A DNA stretch of 64,000 bases from CAWKKW01 sp963850345 (GCA_963850345.1 CAWKKW010000009.1:372001-436000); one strand, 5' to 3'; positions 41,803 through 50,910 are shown, counted from the first letter of the stretch. Notes: a model not told the origin generated them from the letters alone. A program made the numbers and translations.

Positions 41803-42264
41803 ATGCTTCGGCTAACCAAAAAAGCGGATTACGGGCTGATGGCCCTGAAGTTTCTGGCGGAGCAGCCAGACTCCTTTTCGCTGAGCGCAAAGGATATAGC
41901 GGAGGCGTATCACATACCTCCTCAGCTCCTCGCGAAGATTTTGCAGCGCCTTACTAAGGTCGGTCTGCTGCGGTCGCATGCCGGCATGAACGGCGGCTAT
42001 GCGCTGTCAAGGAGCGCCAAGGAGATCTCAGCGTTTGAGGTGATTCGCGCCATCGACGGCCCGTTTTTCATCACCTCGTGCGTCACGGTTTCCGGTTCCT
42101 GCGACCTGACAGATAGCTGCACCATCAAAGAGCCGTTGCGACGGGTAAATGAGAGCATCTCCGAAGTATTAAAGAACATCCGCATTTCGGACCTGGTGGA
42201 ACAGGAACAGCAGGCCAAGCGAAAAGGCCATATCGATCACGAGTTGGTCACCATCAGTTCATGA
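41803..42264 (+). CDS. iscR: Rrf2-family Fe-S cluster regulator IscR
   Basis: A 153-residue Rrf2 regulator. A winged HTH occupies about 1-70 (YHIPPQLLAKILQRLTKVGL, GGYALSR). Three cysteines C93, C100 and C106 (TSCVTVSGSCDLTDSC) are placed as the [2Fe-2S] ligands of IscR. Holo-IscR represses isc genes, so the regulator senses cluster sufficiency. The ATG at 41803 gives the family N-terminus MLRLTKKADYGL; an upstream in-frame ATG would start before the predicted transcription start. It is the first gene of a complete isc operon. Confidence 0.93.
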   Translation: MLRLTKKADYGLMALKFLAEQPDSFSLSAKDIAEAYHIPPQLLAKILQRLTKVGLLRSHAGMNGGYALSRSAKEISAFEVIRAIDGPFFITSCVTVSGSCDLTDSCTIKEPLRRVNESISEVLKNIRISDLVEQEQQAKRKGHIDHELVTISS

Positions 42265-42343
42265 GTATCGCTGTAGACGTGGGATCGAAAGAGCAGGAAT
42301 TGAAGCACCGAGTTTGTTGCCAAGGATCAGGAGAAAACTAGTA

Positions 42344-43600
42344 ATGAGCACTGTTGAGAATGCGACCGTCGCCGTGCCGGCCGGAGTGAGCCTGCCAATT
42401 TACATGGACAATCACGCGACCAGTCCTCTGGATCCGCGTGTGTTGGACGCCATGATGCCGTACATGACCAAGATTTTTGGGAACGCGGCCAGCCGGAACC
42501 ATTCCTATGGATGGGAAGCGGAGCAGGCGGTTGAGAAGGCTCGCGGCCAGATCGCCAAGCTGATCGGCGCGACCGCTAAAGAGATCATCTTTACCTCCGG
42601 AGCTACAGAGAGCAACAACCTTGCCATCAAGGGTATTGCCGAGATGTATCGCGAACGCGGCAACCACATCATCACCCAGGTGACCGAGCACAAAGCCGTA
42701 CTCGATACCTGCAAGCGGCTGGAAAAGTATGGCTACCGCGTGACCTATCTGCCGGTGAAGGCGGATGGCTTGATCGACCTCGAAGATTTGAAGCGCGCCA
42801 TGGACGACAAGACCATCCTGGTGTCGATCATGTTCGCGAACAACGAGATCGGTGTGGTACAGCCCGTCGCGGAAATCGGCAAGCTTTGTCACGAACGCAA
42901 CGTAATCTTCCACACGGATGCAGTGCAGGCAGTCGGCAAGATCCCAGTGGACGTGAACGCGTTGAACATTGATGTACTCTCGCTCTCTGGACACAAGCTG
43001 TATGGCCCCAAGGGAGTCGGAGCGCTGTATGTTCGCCGCCGGAATCCTCGCGTGCAGATTGCCGCGCAGATCGACGGTGGCGGTCACGAACGTGGCATGC
43101 GGTCGGGCACGCTGAACGTACCTGGAATCGTCGGGTTGGGTGCTGCCTGCGAGATCGCCGGTCAGGAGATGGCGACCGAAGCTACGAGATTGAAGGAAAT
43201 GCGCGATCGGCTCAGAAAGAAGCTGGAAGGCAGCCTCGATTATGTCCAGGTAAATGGGTCATGGGAACATCGCCTGCCTGGAAATCTGAACATGAGCTTC
43301 GTGTATGTGGAAGGCGAGTCGTTGCTGATGGGCATCAACGATATCGCCGTTTCGAGCGGGTCTGCCTGCACCTCTGCGACGCTGGAGCCATCGTATGTAT
43401 TGAAGGCTCTTGGCCTCGGAGACGATGTGGCGCATAGCTCGATACGGTTTGGTCTGGGACGGTTCAATACCGATGGCGAAGTAGATTACGTCGCGGACAA
43501 GTTGATCGATGTGGTGCAGAAGCTTCGTGAGCTTTCTCCGTTGTACGAGATGGTCAAGGAAGGCATCGACATCAGCAAGATAGAGTGGCAAGCGCACTAA
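42344..43600 (+). CDS. iscS: Cysteine desulfurase IscS
   Basis: A 418-residue PLP enzyme that takes sulfur from cysteine and passes it to IscU. The PLP lysine is K218 in SGHKLYGPKG, and the sulfur-carrying cysteine is C342 in SSGSACTSA, the IscS-type loop. TEHKAV and the N-terminal YMDNHATSPLD are also typical. The start ATG at 42344 has GGAG 10 bases upstream. It lies 79 bases after iscR and is followed by iscU, as in classic isc operons. Length and motifs are normal. Confidence 0.97.
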   Translation: MSTVENATVAVPAGVSLPIYMDNHATSPLDPRVLDAMMPYMTKIFGNAASRNHSYGWEAEQAVEKARGQIAKLIGATAKEIIFTSGATESNNLAIKGIAEMYRERGNHIITQVTEHKAVLDTCKRLEKYGYRVTYLPVKADGLIDLEDLKRAMDDKTILVSIMFANNEIGVVQPVAEIGKLCHERNVIFHTDAVQAVGKIPVDVNALNIDVLSLSGHKLYGPKGVGALYVRRRNPRVQIAAQIDGGGHERGMRSGTLNVPGIVGLGAACEIAGQEMATEATRLKEMRDRLRKKLEGSLDYVQVNGSWEHRLPGNLNMSFVYVEGESLLMGINDIAVSSGSACTSATLEPSYVLKALGLGDDVAHSSIRFGLGRFNTDGEVDYVADKLIDVVQKLRELSPLYEMVKEGIDISKIEWQAH

Positions 43601-43668
43601 GTTAAAGGGTGCAGAATACTCCCAGTTCGTGGGAACACAGAGTTTCTTAAAAGTCCGGAGGACATGCA

Positions 43669-44106
43669 ATGGCTTATAGCGATAAGGTTATCGATCACTA
43701 CAACAATCCCCGTAATGTCGGCCAACTCGACAAAAGCAGCAGCGAAGTGGGCACCGGCCTGGTGGGCGCACCTGAATGCGGCGACGTTATGCGTCTGCAG
43801 ATCAAGGTGAACCCGGCCACTCAGGTGATCGAAGAGGCCAAGTTCAAGACCTTTGGCTGCGGCTCTGCGATTGCTTCTTCGTCGCTGGCGACGGAATGGA
43901 TCAAAGGCAAAACAGTCAATGAAGCGATGGAGATCAAGAACACTGACATCGTGAAGGAACTCGCTCTGCCACCGGTAAAGATTCACTGCTCGGTGCTTGC
44001 GGAAGACGCAATTCGCGCGGCCATCGGCGACTGGAAGAAGAAAAACGGCGTTGCGGAGAGCGCGGCTGCAGGCCATGCGACTGAACAGACCGTAAGTGCC
44101 CAGTAA
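43669..44106 (+). CDS. iscU: Fe-S cluster scaffold protein IscU
   Basis: A 145-residue scaffold on which [2Fe-2S] clusters are built from IscS sulfur. Ligand residues C37 and D39 (PECGD), C64 (FGCGSAIASSS), H106 and C107 (KIHCSVLAED) match the E. coli positions closely. An LPPVK motif, the binding site for the HscA chaperone, is present at 100-104. The C-terminal 20 residues are an Ala-rich extension. GGAGG precedes the ATG by 7 bases. hscA and hscB are encoded in the same operon. Confidence 0.97.
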   Translation: MAYSDKVIDHYNNPRNVGQLDKSSSEVGTGLVGAPECGDVMRLQIKVNPATQVIEEAKFKTFGCGSAIASSSLATEWIKGKTVNEAMEIKNTDIVKELALPPVKIHCSVLAEDAIRAAIGDWKKKNGVAESAAAGHATEQTVSAQ

Positions 44107-44159
44107 GTCGGACGAGAGGGCGACGGTAAGTGGCCGTCGCCTCCATTCTTGAGGAACGT

Positions 44160-44540
44160 ATGATTTCTGCTGACACAGTTCGGAACGCTGAAAATGTGGC
44201 GCCCGCACAAAAGGGTATTCAGGTAACAGAGCGCGCCCTGAAACGCATTCGGGCGGCGATGGCCAAAGAAGGCATCTCCCCAACGGAAGGTGGGCTCCGC
44301 CTCGGCATTCAAGGTGGTGGCTGCTCGGGACTGAGTTACAGCGTGCGATTCGACACACAGCCGCGGGAGCGGGATCGTGTGTATAACTTTGAAGATGTGC
44401 GCGTCTTTGTCGATCCTAAGTCATTTATCTATCTTCATGGAATGATTCTGGACTACGAAGAGACGCTCATGCGGCAGGGGTTTAACTTCATCAATCCAAA
44501 CTCGACTAAGTCGTGCGGGTGTGGTTCTTCGTTCTCCTAG
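44160..44540 (+). CDS. iscA: A-type Fe-S carrier (IscA/ErpA family)
   Basis: A 126-residue HesB/IscA-type protein that carries Fe-S clusters to targets. The three conserved cysteines occur in GGGCSGLSY and SCGCGSSF. The ATG at 44160, with GAGG 6 bases upstream, is preferred over a GTG ten codons earlier. The N-terminal 25 residues precede the usual family start (ITERA-like IQVTERALKRI), a modest extension. It lies between iscU and hscB, so iscA is the natural name; ErpA-type specificity is not excluded. Confidence 0.93.
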   Translation: MISADTVRNAENVAPAQKGIQVTERALKRIRAAMAKEGISPTEGGLRLGIQGGGCSGLSYSVRFDTQPRERDRVYNFEDVRVFVDPKSFIYLHGMILDYEETLMRQGFNFINPNSTKSCGCGSSFS

Positions 44541-44584
44541 GTCGGTCGAGTTCTCCGTCGCCCATTCATTGGCGCTTGTAAATC

Positions 44585-45295
44585 ATGCAGACAGTAGAGC
44601 AGAAATCCGTCTCAGCGGTGTGTTGGTCTTGCGCCGCTGCCCTGAGTCACGCCCGCCTCGTTTGTGAGGCCTGCGGCAAGGTGCAGCCTCCTTCGGTGGC
44701 GGCAACATACTTTGACGTGTTCGGGCTGCCGCGGAAACTTGCCGTGGATCTCCCGGGGTTGGAGCAGGCCTTTTACAAGTTGAGCCGCAAACTGCATCCC
44801 GACGTGTATGCGCGTGCCAGCGAGCAGGAACAGGGATGGAGCCTGGCTAACACCTCGCTTCTAAACGATGCGTATCGAACGCTGAAGAATCCCCTCACTC
44901 GCACAGAGTATCTGCTGAAACTTGAGGGGATGAAAATCGCGGAAGAGGATGCTGGTTCTGACCACAAAAAGTCGCAGTCGCGGGTGCCTGCCGACTTACT
45001 CGAAGAAGTGTTCGAGCTCAACATGCAACTCGATGAAATGCGTGCTAATCAGAAGATGGGCGAAGACGACCCTCAGCTTCGGCACGATCTACAGGCCGCG
45101 AAGATCGAGTTTGAATCACAACTGGCGGCTGCCGATCAGAGTCTCGCTCATCTCTCAGCCGAATGGGATACAGCACTCGACTTACAAGATGAGGTCGCAA
45201 AAGATAAGTTGAAGGAATCCATGGTGACTTTGCTGGATCGTCGCCGGTACATTCGCAACCTGGTTCGCGACGTCAACGAAGCCTTGGGTATCTAA
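44585..45295 (+). CDS. hscB: J-domain co-chaperone HscB with N-terminal zinc ribbon
   Basis: A 236-residue Hsp20-type co-chaperone that delivers IscU to HscA. The HPD motif of the J-domain is at 71-73 and the C-terminal three-helix IscU-binding domain follows (about 135-230, DLLEEVFELNMQLDE). In addition it has an N-terminal four-cysteine module, C13/C16 and C27/C30, absent from E. coli HscB but like the zinc finger of eukaryotic HSC20. It is 44 bases after iscA and 9 bases before hscA. Confidence 0.94.
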   Translation: MQTVEQKSVSAVCWSCAAALSHARLVCEACGKVQPPSVAATYFDVFGLPRKLAVDLPGLEQAFYKLSRKLHPDVYARASEQEQGWSLANTSLLNDAYRTLKNPLTRTEYLLKLEGMKIAEEDAGSDHKKSQSRVPADLLEEVFELNMQLDEMRANQKMGEDDPQLRHDLQAAKIEFESQLAAADQSLAHLSAEWDTALDLQDEVAKDKLKESMVTLLDRRRYIRNLVRDVNEALGI

Positions 45296-45304
45296 GTAGG
45301 ATTT

Positions 45305-47245
45305 ATGTCTGAAGAACGCATTGTCGGTATTGATTTAGGGACTACCAATTCGCTCGTCGCCTTTATGCAAGGCGAGCAGCCGATCGTCATTCCTGGCGAA
45401 GATGGATCGAATCTCGTGCCCTCCGTGGTCGCAATGCCTGAGGTGTTGCACGGCTCCGGGCGGGACAAGGTCGTCGTTGGCAACGGCGCCCGCAAGTATC
45501 TCGTGGCCTCGCCGGAGCGAGTCATCTATTCAGTCAAGCGGTTGATGGGCCGAGGAGTCGAAGATGTCCGCGAGGAACTGAAGCTGTTTCCGTTCCACCT
45601 TGCCGATGCTGTGCAAGCGGGCGAGGTACTGCGCATTCGCCTGGGCAAGAATGAGTTCACGCCACCCGAAATTTCGGCGTATGTACTGCGCCAGTTGAAG
45701 CGCAATGCCGAACGTTACTTTGGCTCCCCAGTGACCAAGGCAGTCGTAACCGTTCCTGCGTATTTTAACGACGCGCAGCGGCAAGCTACCAAGGATGCTG
45801 GCCGCATGGCTGGTCTTGAAGTTCTGCGGCTGGTCAATGAGCCTACGGCTGCTGCGCTTGCTTACGGCCTCGACCGCCAAAAGGACGGGATCATCGCCGT
45901 GTACGACCTCGGCGGCGGCACCTTCGATGTTTCGATACTCAAACTTCACGAGGGTATCTTCGAAGTAATCGCAACCAATGGAGATACCTATCTTGGTGGC
46001 GACGACATCGATAACTTGCTCATCGCGATTGCCATCGACGATATCCGTGGAGACGAAGGCATTGATCTTCGGACCAGCCCCGAGGGGGTCCAAGCGGTTC
46101 GTAAAGCTGTCATCGAAGCGAAGATTGCTCTTTCCGCAGCGCCCTCTGCTTACATCGATGTGGATCTGCCCGGAGGCAAGAAGTATCAGCGCAAAATCGA
46201 CCGCGAACAATTCGAGCAGTTAATTGCTCCTGTTTTGCAGAGGACTGTGGCTCCTTGCCTGCAAGCCATTCAAGACGCCGGCATTGCCTCAGAACAAATC
46301 GACGAGGTGGTGCTGGTCGGCGGATCTACAAGAATTCCGCGCGTCCGTACTCTGGTCGACGAGATTTTCAAGTTGTCTGGACGCGGCAAGAAGCCTCATA
46401 CAGAGCTCAATCCTGATGAAGTCGTCGCCCTCGGAGCCGCAGTCCAGGCGAACATTCTCAGCGGTGGATCCAAGACAACAGAAGACATGTTGTTACTCGA
46501 TGTAACTCCACTCTCGCTGGGTATCGAGGCTCTAGGCGGCGTCGTGGCCAAGATCATCCAGCGCAACTCAACCATACCTGCCTCGGCTACAGAGCACTTC
46601 ACGACCGGCGTCGACGGACAGGCGAATGTTGCGATCCACGTGGTGCAAGGCGAACGCGAACTTGCGAAGGATTGCCGCTCCCTGGCTCGTTTCGACTTGA
46701 AGGGCATTCCGCCGATGAGTGCAGGTTTACCCCGCATCGAGGTCAAATTTCTTATCGATGCGAATGGCATCCTTCACGTCTCGGCTCGCGAGCAGCGTAG
46801 CGGTAAGCAGTCTGAAGTGGAAGTAAAGCCCACCTATGGCCTCACGGATGATCAGGTAGAGACCATGATCCTCGACTCTTTTGATCATGCTGAGGAAGAC
46901 ATTCAGCAACGTCAGCTTATCGAGGCGCGACGTGAGGCTGAGACCATCATCGCTGCCGTTGACAAGGCGCCATCACACCCCGCCTGGCAGCAACTTAGTC
47001 GTGAAGAGGTAAGTGAAATTCAGGCACGCAGGCAGGAGTTAGTTGACTTAGTCGCGGGTCAGGACCTGAAGGCACTCCGCGAGGGCACCGACGCGCTGGA
47101 TCGAGCTACCCGCAGATTTGCTGAACTCATGATGGACACAGCGCTGACCAGCGCCATCCAGGGCGAGACGATGGCTTCGGCCGGGGACAAGCTGGGTCAA
47201 GGCCCCACCGCTCCCCATCCATTTGCACCCGCGGAAATCAAGTAA
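45305..47245 (+). CDS. hscA: Fe-S assembly Hsp70 chaperone HscA
   Basis: A 646-residue Hsp70. The ATPase domain carries VGIDLGTTNSLVA, the phosphate loop VYDLGGGTFDVSILKL and VLVGGSTRIPRV. The peptide-binding domain begins near LLDVTPLSLGIEALGG. HscA is assigned over DnaK because of its place between hscB and fdx and its shorter, less acidic C-terminus. It helps release clusters from IscU using the LPPVK peptide. The N-terminus is intact and no frameshift is seen. It starts 9 bases after hscB. Confidence 0.93.
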   Translation: MSEERIVGIDLGTTNSLVAFMQGEQPIVIPGEDGSNLVPSVVAMPEVLHGSGRDKVVVGNGARKYLVASPERVIYSVKRLMGRGVEDVREELKLFPFHLADAVQAGEVLRIRLGKNEFTPPEISAYVLRQLKRNAERYFGSPVTKAVVTVPAYFNDAQRQATKDAGRMAGLEVLRLVNEPTAAALAYGLDRQKDGIIAVYDLGGGTFDVSILKLHEGIFEVIATNGDTYLGGDDIDNLLIAIAIDDIRGDEGIDLRTSPEGVQAVRKAVIEAKIALSAAPSAYIDVDLPGGKKYQRKIDREQFEQLIAPVLQRTVAPCLQAIQDAGIASEQIDEVVLVGGSTRIPRVRTLVDEIFKLSGRGKKPHTELNPDEVVALGAAVQANILSGGSKTTEDMLLLDVTPLSLGIEALGGVVAKIIQRNSTIPASATEHFTTGVDGQANVAIHVVQGERELAKDCRSLARFDLKGIPPMSAGLPRIEVKFLIDANGILHVSAREQRSGKQSEVEVKPTYGLTDDQVETMILDSFDHAEEDIQQRQLIEARREAETIIAAVDKAPSHPAWQQLSREEVSEIQARRQELVDLVAGQDLKALREGTDALDRATRRFAELMMDTALTSAIQGETMASAGDKLGQGPTAPHPFAPAEIK

Positions 47246-47270
47246 CCGCAAGAGATGAAAGAGATCGTTT

Positions 47271-47696
47271 ATGGCAGAAGAGCAGCAGATTGATTTGAGT
47301 AAGCCTCCCGCGGAAGGTATGGTCAGGGTCACGTTTGAGCCCGAAGGCCGCACCGTGGAGTTCAAGTACGGCACGATGCCCTACGACCATCATGGCAAGC
47401 CCATGTCGTTCCTTGACGTGGCGGAAAACTTTGGAATATTTCTCGATCACGCGTGTGGCGGCGCTTGTGCCTGTACGACCTGCCACATCTGGGTAAAAGA
47501 GGGGGCGCAGAATATCAGCGAAGCCGATGATGACGAGATTGATCGCATGGATATGGCCGCCGACCAGCAGCTGAATTCCCGGCTGGGCTGCCAGGCAGTT
47601 ATCACCGGTCCCGGCACCTACGTCGTCGAGATACCTAAGTGGAACCGTAACTATGTGTCTGAGGGTAAGCCGCTGACGCTTGCTGAGAATAAGTAG
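47271..47696 (+). CDS. fdx: ISC-type [2Fe-2S] ferredoxin
   Basis: A 141-residue adrenodoxin-like ferredoxin that supplies electrons for cluster assembly. The four ligands are C62, C68, C71 and C107 (C-x5-C-x2-C and a last Cys 36 residues on), the spacing of E. coli Fdx. The DHACGG loop and LGCQAVI are typical. It carries about 20 extra residues at the N-terminus and about 15 at the C-terminus compared with E. coli. It sits 25 bases after hscA and 11 bases before iscX. Confidence 0.95.
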   Translation: MAEEQQIDLSKPPAEGMVRVTFEPEGRTVEFKYGTMPYDHHGKPMSFLDVAENFGIFLDHACGGACACTTCHIWVKEGAQNISEADDDEIDRMDMAADQQLNSRLGCQAVITGPGTYVVEIPKWNRNYVSEGKPLTLAENK

Positions 47697-47707
47697 GGGG
47701 GCACCAA

Positions 47708-47923
47708 ATGGCGCGGGAAATTACATGGAGTGACTCGGAGGAGATCGGGATTCAGCTACAGGAGAAGTATCCGGAGCTTGATCCTCTCACCGTTCGGTTT
47801 ACTGATTTGCACAAGTATGTGACAGAGCTGGAAGGCTTCACCGACGACCCTGCAAAGTCAAACGAATCGAAGCTCGAAGCGATCCAGATGGCCTGGCACG
47901 AAGAGTATCTGGATGCGGGCTGA
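47708..47923 (+). CDS. iscX: IscX-like Fe-S assembly modulator
   Basis: A 71-residue acidic protein of the IscX/YfhJ family (TWSDSEEIGIQL, PLTVRFTDLHKYVTEL, LEAIQMAWHEEYLD). In E. coli it binds IscS and iron and modulates sulfur transfer. A run of six G just upstream acts as ribosome-binding site. It is the last gene of the isc operon. The convergent DinB-like gene ends only 5 bases beyond its stop, so there is no room for a separate terminator. Confidence 0.94.
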   Translation: MAREITWSDSEEIGIQLQEKYPELDPLTVRFTDLHKYVTELEGFTDDPAKSNESKLEAIQMAWHEEYLDAG

Positions 47924-47928
47924 ACGGG

Positions 47929-48372
47929 TTATTCGATGATTTGCGCCAGGTGATGCTTCAGGTGATCGAGGTAATCGGTAATCAGGAAGCGAAGTTCATA
48001 GGTGCCCGAGCCCGTAATCCAGATGTTATCGAGATGCTCGGGATTGACATGTCCGATTACGTGCGCTAAGTGGCGATTATAGGCCGCCCATAATACAGTT
48101 AGCTCGCTCCACGTGCGCGTGGAATAGGCATTCGTTCTTACCCACCCCTCCTGCTCATACGCTGGCATGTTCAGTTCCACGGTAAGTTGCAGCCGGATAA
48201 ACCGCTGGTGGTTGTTCGCTGCTGAGTCGATGAGGTGGCCGAGGATCTGCTTTCGTGACCACTTGCCAGGTTGATGAGGCTGCCCGGCTATCTGGTCGGT
48301 AAGTGCTCGGAATTGCAACTCCGACGCGGTTACGATCTGGCGCAGTTCTTCTGCTGCCCTGACTGGCTCCAT
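47929..48372 (-). CDS. DinB/YfiT-like metal-dependent putative hydrolase
   Basis: A 147-residue four-helix-bundle protein of the DinB superfamily. Candidate metal ligands are His in ILGHLIDSAANNHQR and in DYLDHLKHHL near the end, the usual H...HxxxH arrangement. The KWSRKQILGHL segment is typical of the DinB_2 group. Some relatives are thiol transferases; the true substrate is unknown. It is the downstream partner of the YraN gene (2-base gap) and convergent with iscX. Confidence 0.85.
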   Translation of the reverse strand: MEPVRAAEELRQIVTASELQFRALTDQIAGQPHQPGKWSRKQILGHLIDSAANNHQRFIRLQLTVELNMPAYEQEGWVRTNAYSTRTWSELTVLWAAYNRHLAHVIGHVNPEHLDNIWITGSGTYELRFLITDYLDHLKHHLAQIIE

Positions 48373-48374
48373 CT

Positions 48375-48863
48375 TTAACCCCCAAAAGCGTTTTCAGACC
48401 AGTCGAATGCCGCGCGAAACAGGATGTATTCTGCTGGTCTGTCCTGCTCGAAATAGACCGATAGAATGTCGAAGCGCGTTGCAGTTTCAGCTTCCACTTG
48501 CCGTAGATAATGGCGGGCGATACGGCGCAGCACCTTGCGCTTATGTTCGTCTACCGCGGCCTCCGCAGCGGCAATCTCACGGCTTGTGCGGGTCTTCACC
48601 TCAACAAAGCACAATGTGTTGCCTTCCCATGCGATCAGGTCGAGGTCCCCGGCCTGCCGGTACGAGTGCCATCGCCGCGCAACGATCGTGAAGCCGAGTC
48701 GACGCAGATAGAAGAATGCTGCTTCTTCACCTTTCACTCCGAGCGCCAGGTGTGCTGGACCCTCGGAGCTTCGCCCCAGCCGGACGGTGAGCCGATCGGC
48801 AGTGTGGATCAGGCCTTCGAACAGCCTGAGCCGAAGAGATTGCAGTGGAGGCATTTCCTCCAT
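48375..48863 (-). CDS. YraN family (UPF0102) putative endonuclease-fold protein
   Basis: A 162-residue protein with an N-terminal extension of about 40 residues followed by the YraN domain. It has G-x-x-G-E-E-A-A, the nuclease-like core AGDLDLIAWEGNTLCFVEVKTR (in pieces: D-L-D-L-I-A-W and F-V-E-V-K-T-R), and an RFDILSVY strand. The fold is that of Holliday-junction resolvases with the D-ExK residues intact; the function is unproven. The start at 48863 is 101 bases from the divergent HAD gene. Confidence 0.88.
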   Translation of the reverse strand: MEEMPPLQSLRLRLFEGLIHTADRLTVRLGRSSEGPAHLALGVKGEEAAFFYLRRLGFTIVARRWHSYRQAGDLDLIAWEGNTLCFVEVKTRTSREIAAAEAAVDEHKRKVLRRIARHYLRQVEAETATRFDILSVYFEQDRPAEYILFRAAFDWSENAFGG

Positions 48864-48964
48864 TCTCCGCCTTCCCCTGCGGTCCTGCCAAGCATGGAAT
48901 GCAATTCACCGGCCTCTCAGGCGGGTGGGTGGCGTCATGCCGTTTCATCGGCGACACTGGTTCT

Positions 48965-49654
48965 ATGTTGAGCGCGCCCGCTTGTATTTTCGACCTGGAC
49001 GGAACTCTGACTGATTCGAAGCCCGGTATGGTGCGGTGTCTTAGAAGTGCGCTCGAAGCGGCCGGGATTCTTTGGGAGGGAGATCTCGACTGGTTCATCG
49101 GCCCGCCGATCGAGACTTCAATTACCAAGCTCATGCCGAACGCCGGCGACGCAGATCGCAATGCAGTCATACGCGCGTACCGTGAGCACTACGATATTTC
49201 AGGGTGGAGCGAGAACGCGCTCTACCCCGGAATCGCAGCAGTTCTTGCCGAGCTAAAGGCGCAGGGAATGAGGCTTTTCGTCTGCACGTCGAAGCGGGAG
49301 AAATTCGCAGTTCGCGTGTTGCAGGCCTTTGGTCTCGATGCCTACTTCGAGGCCACGTATGCGGATCGCGGCGACCGTCCCCACAGTAAGTCAGAATTGC
49401 TGCGCGAACTGCTCCATGCCCGAAGTCTCGATTCTTTCCAATCCGTGATGATTGGAGACCGACGATTCGACATTGAGGCGGCTCACGAGAATGGTCTTTA
49501 CGCGGTTGCCGTCACGTATGGTTATGGCGCGCTCGAAGAGCTGAGCGCCTGTGCGCCAGATGGTGTTGTGGAGCAGCCGTCGGAGATCCCGGATGCTGTC
49601 CGTCTGCTCCTCGGTCAGGTCAGCGAAGACAGCCAGACTGCGGCTCGCGACTAG
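48965..49654 (+). CDS. HAD-superfamily phosphatase (phosphoglycolate phosphatase-like)
   Basis: A 229-residue HAD hydrolase. Motif I is FDLDGTLTDSK with the nucleophile Asp, motif II lies near FVCTSKRE, motif III Lys in RPHSKSELL, and motif IV MIGDRRFDIEAA. The cap domain is of the helical C1 type, as in Gph/PpaX. The ATG at 48965 is chosen because it begins five residues before motif I; the open frame upstream is not protein-like. The substrate is unknown; 2-phosphoglycolate or pyrophosphate are usual candidates. Confidence 0.9.
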   Translation: MLSAPACIFDLDGTLTDSKPGMVRCLRSALEAAGILWEGDLDWFIGPPIETSITKLMPNAGDADRNAVIRAYREHYDISGWSENALYPGIAAVLAELKAQGMRLFVCTSKREKFAVRVLQAFGLDAYFEATYADRGDRPHSKSELLRELLHARSLDSFQSVMIGDRRFDIEAAHENGLYAVAVTYGYGALEELSACAPDGVVEQPSEIPDAVRLLLGQVSEDSQTAARD

Positions 49655-49672
49655 CTACGGTCCGGCCGAGCT

Positions 49673-50479
49673 TTAGTGGCGGCTCTCCGCGCTCCCAGTA
49701 CTCTCGGCTATCTGATCGCCTTCGCCCAGTCGGCGGTGAAAGAACTCGAAGACCAGGCCGTAGAGCGAATGCGCTAATTCGGGATCGTAGCGCGCCCCTT
49801 CGTCCCGCATGAACGCGTGCGCTCCGTTCACCTCGTGCCAACTGAAACGTGCGTTCACCTCGTTCAGGCGGGCCAGGACTTTCATTCGCCCATCGAGTGG
49901 AATATGAGGATCCTGGCGACCCCAGATCATCAGAAGTTCGCCGCGGATGTCTTTCGCCCGATCGAGGGAATCATCGCCATTCTTACTCAGGCTGCCCTTA
50001 TGGATGTCGGTCGCGTAGAAACAAGCGGCGCCGCGAACATCGGGGTTCATCGCCGCACGAAAGGCGAGGTGTCCTCCAATGCAGATGCCCATGGCGCCCA
50101 GTTTCCCGGTGCAGTCGGGTCGACCCTTCAGGTGATCGAGAACTGCGCGTGCGTCCGCGTCGTAGCTAGCGAGTTCCTTGGTTGTCTTGAGCACGTTGCC
50201 ACGATCGGAGCCGGCCTGGTCATAGGCGAAGACCGCACCGGCTGTTTCGAATTCGTGATAAATCTCAGGCATAGCGACCACGTAGCCGTGTCCGGCGAGC
50301 AGTGCCGCCGTTCGGTGGATGGGGCCAGTGATCTGAAATATCTCCGAGTAGAAGACGATTCCGGGGTACCGTCCGGCAGCGGCCGGCCTGACAACATGGG
50401 TGCGCATGGCGCCAAATGGCGTGGTCAGCTCTACCTGCTCATCGATAACGATCAAGATGTTCCCTCCGGTGTTGGGCAT
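49673..50479 (-). CDS. Dienelactone hydrolase family protein
   Basis: A 268-residue alpha/beta hydrolase of the DLH family. The nucleophile is C132 in GICIGGH, the Asp is in GRQDPHIP and the His in GAHAFMRDEG, forming the Cys-Asp-His triad of dienelactone hydrolases. EIFQITGPIHRTA is another family hallmark. Such enzymes open enol-lactones in aromatic catabolism, although many act on other esters. No chlorocatechol or protocatechuate genes are adjacent, so the physiological substrate is open. The last 15 residues are a polar tail. It is convergent with the HAD gene. Confidence 0.93.
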   Translation of the reverse strand: MPNTGGNILIVIDEQVELTTPFGAMRTHVVRPAAAGRYPGIVFYSEIFQITGPIHRTAALLAGHGYVVAMPEIYHEFETAGAVFAYDQAGSDRGNVLKTTKELASYDADARAVLDHLKGRPDCTGKLGAMGICIGGHLAFRAAMNPDVRGAACFYATDIHKGSLSKNGDDSLDRAKDIRGELLMIWGRQDPHIPLDGRMKVLARLNEVNARFSWHEVNGAHAFMRDEGARYDPELAHSLYGLVFEFFHRRLGEGDQIAESTGSAESRH

Positions 50480-50726
50480 GCACCCAGCGCGGCCCGGGCA
50501 CTCCCAAGCGTACGCCGACGGGCGGTCGATTGCAGCGGATCAAATCAGAAAGTGAATGGCCTCAAAATCAGGATCGAGGGGGAATCGTCAGTGGTTGGGT
50601 CGCAGGTTTAGAGTTGTGTCAGTAGCCGGATACAATTGCGTCTCGCGCTCATTCAGGGGTTCGGCAGCGGTAACCGGGAGCGACGCATCTGACAGCTTTT
50701 GGCTGCGCGGGGAGCCTGGGAGGGCC

Positions 50727-50879
50727 ATGCGTTCCGTCTGGATCTGGATCATCGGAGCAGCCGTCTGGTTGGGCGATGCTGCCATCGCCGTGCATTATGG
50801 AAACCGGATTCACGCTCTCCTGGCGCTCGGCATCTCGTTGCTCTTCCTGGCGACGGGGATGGTTTGGCAGAGGCGATGA
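50727..50879 (+). CDS. 50-residue two-helix membrane protein
   Basis: A 50-residue frame starting at ATG 50727 with GGAGG 4-5 bases upstream. It consists of two hydrophobic helices (VWIWIIGAAVWLGDAAIAV and LLALGISLLFLATGMVW) joined by HYGNRIHA. A longer frame to 50556 is open but unlike a protein. No family is recognised. The good ribosome-binding site and clean topology argue it is real, but with no comparison the call is moderate. Confidence 0.55.
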   Translation: MRSVWIWIIGAAVWLGDAAIAVHYGNRIHALLALGISLLFLATGMVWQRR

Positions 50880-50910
50880 TCGAGTTACAAACGGCCTAGC
50901 AGCCTACGTC

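Noticed and set aside
45305..47245. DnaK instead of HscA
   Set aside because: The sequence alone is close to both, but the position between hscB and fdx and the LPPVK motif in the neighbouring IscU favour HscA.
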